This document shows, in pieces, positions 63,321 through 64,000 of a DNA stretch of 64,000 nt. How positions within the stretch are numbered: position 1 is the stretch's first letter; every line of letters begins with the position of its first letter. The translations under genes were made by a program, and so were the position numbers. Origin of the DNA: Leptodactylus fallax (lineage: Eukaryota > Chordata > Amphibia > Anura > Leptodactylidae); assembly GCA_947044405.1 (NCBI GenBank), contig CAMRHE010000360.1, positions 62,001 to 126,000 of the forward strand, written 5' to 3'. The notes beneath the pieces are model-generated. The model saw only the letters and a program-made list of their open reading frames with translations. It was not told where the DNA came from and did not search any database.

Positions 63321-64000
63321 ATAAGATCAGCGTCACCTCCTCTATCATTATAATAAGATCAGCGTCACCTCCTCCTCTATCATTATAATAAGATCAGCGT
63401 CGCCTCCTCCTCTATCACTATAATAAGATCAGCGTCGCCTCCTCTATCATTATAATAAGATCAGCGTCGCCTCCTCTATCATTATAATAAGATCAGCGTC
63501 ACCTCCTCCTCTATCATTATAATAAGATCAGCGTCACCTCCTCCTCTATCACTATAATAAGATCAGCGTCACCTCCTCCTCTATCACTATAATAAGATCA
63601 GCGTCACCTCCTCCTCCATCATTATAATAAGATTAGCGTCGCCTCCTCCTCTATCAGTATAATAAGATCAGCGTCACCTCGTCCTCCATCATTATAATAA
63701 GATCAGCGTCGCCTCCTCTATCACTATAATAAGATCAGCGTCACCTCCTCCTCTATCACTATAATAAGATCAGCGTCACCTCCTCCTCTATCACTATAAT
63801 AAGATCAGCGTCACCTCCTCTATCATTATAATAAGATCAGCGTCACCTCCTCTATCATTATAATAAGATCAGCGTCGCCTCCTCCTCTATCAGTATAATA
63901 AGATCAGCGTCGCCTCCTCTATCATTATAATAAGATCAGCGTCACCTCCTCTATCAGTATAATAAGATCAGCGTCGCCTCCTCTATCACTATAATAAGAT
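63321..64000 (+). repeat. Direct duplicate of 51,851-52,495 (copy 2), runs off the window
   Basis: Variant order equals 51,851-52,495 with one extra 35-bp monomer before the AATAAGATTAG monomer (63,626). The match is still intact at base 64,000, so the duplication continues beyond the window. Confidence 0.87.

Larger units (their letters stand above)
1..64000. repeat. Tandem satellite array, 35/32/29-bp monomers, fills whole window
   Basis: The entire window is a head-to-tail array of one monomer, about 1,900 copies by estimate. The monomer has six parts: an invariant head GATCAGCGTC; a variable A/G; CC followed by one to four TCC/CTC triplets; T or C then ATCA; a three-state base (T, C or G, rarely A) then TATAA; and an optional final TAA. 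All monomers run in the same direction; I saw no inverted monomer. No interruption by unique DNA, transposon or gene was seen, so every gene-free stretch here is this array. The consensus is 40% GC with 11 C to 3 G on the + strand. Stops recur in every monomer on both strands. I do not recognise a named satellite family. Function is unknown; large satellites of this kind usually form heterochromatin, which is inference here. Confidence 0.97.

Noticed and set aside
1..64000. CRISPR array
   Set aside because: Repeats abut with no unique spacers; the variable part is a low-complexity triplet tract and a few switch bases.
1..64000. Coding tandem-repeat protein on either strand
   Set aside because: Monomers are 2 mod 3 in length, so the frame rotates, and each has stops on both strands; open runs end at about 100 nt.
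1..64000. Bacterial-type promoter (TATAAT) or eukaryotic TATA box
   Set aside because: TATAATAAG is part of every standard monomer and has no associated gene or second promoter element; it is the composition of the repeat.
1..64000. Telomeric or subtelomeric simple repeat
   Set aside because: No TTAGGG, TTTAGGG or similar unit was seen on either strand.
1..64000. CENP-B box
   Set aside because: No TTCG...CGGG pattern occurs in the monomer; the only constant CpG is in GCGTC.
1..64000. Nucleosome-length higher-order phasing
   Set aside because: 35 bp is not a simple divisor of 147, and the mix of 29, 32 and 35 bp destroys a fixed phase; no regular 5-monomer pattern was seen.
1..64000. Inverted blocks or palindromic arms
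   Set aside because: Every monomer read had the GATCAGCGTC head on the plus strand; the reverse complement GACGCTGATC was not seen. ATTATAAT is only an 8-bp palindrome inside T-type monomers.
1..64000. Origin of replication or DnaA/Dam cluster from the dense GATC sites
   Set aside because: GATC recurs only because it is in the monomer; no DnaA-box-like or unique AT-rich unwinding region accompanies it.
1..64000. Species assignment from the monomer
   Set aside because: I do not recognise this satellite with confidence; any taxon name would be a guess beyond eukaryote.

Overview
The whole window is one uninterrupted tandem-repeat array, a minisatellite-scale satellite. I found no gene, RNA gene, mobile element or single-copy DNA from base 1 to base 64,000. 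The array enters at the left edge and leaves at the right edge in mid-repeat. Every monomer has the same orientation. The full monomer is 35 bp. Read from its GATC it is GATCAGCGTC - R - CC - TCC TCC TC - Y - ATCA - N - TATAA - TAA. R is A or G. Y is T or C. N is T, C or G, rarely A. Common shorter forms are 32 bp (one CTC/TCC triplet less, or the final TAA missing) and 29 bp (both); 38-bp forms also occur. At roughly 34 bp per monomer the window holds about 1,900 copies (estimate, not a count).

The organism cannot be named from this. A satellite this long, with higher-order structure and CpG-to-TpG/CpA type variation, points to a eukaryotic nuclear chromosome, and a genome with CpG methylation is likely. 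A large animal genome is my low-confidence guess. It is not bacterial, not a CRISPR array (no spacers) and not telomeric repeat. No reading frame is possible: monomer lengths of 29, 32, 35 and 38 are all 2 mod 3, and every monomer has stops on both strands, so each frame closes about every three monomers.

The information lies in the order of monomer variants. Rare variants act as landmarks and show layered higher-order duplications, all direct. (1) An alpha block of about 3 kb occurs at 295-3,208, 35,374-38,456, about 57,060-60,240 and about 60,240-63,300; the last two are in tandem. (2) A beta block of about 10.3 kb (about 9,200-19,522) is followed directly by a second, partly deleted and re-expanded copy (about 19,523-27,922). 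(3) A precise 1,702-bp tandem duplication lies inside the second beta copy (24,519-26,220 and 26,221-27,922). (4) A gamma series at about 27,400-33,850 has landmark spacing that shrinks from 2,514 to 1,302 to 553 bp. (5) A delta series lies at about 39,000-45,290. (6) An epsilon pair lies at about 46,200-52,000. (7) Landmarks from 24.4 to 37.8 kb recur in the same order at 52.8 to 59.9 kb in about half the length. The right edge (63,321-64,000) matches 51,851-52,495, so a further large copy probably continues beyond the window.

Other notable points: indels come almost only in multiples of 3 although nothing is coding; there is strong strand asymmetry (consensus C 11, G 3 per 35); there are switchable CpG, GATA-type and CGTCA motifs; and a handful of unique scar monomers mark rearrangements. 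Positions of block edges were set by eye from landmark variants and are approximate unless an exact offset is given.
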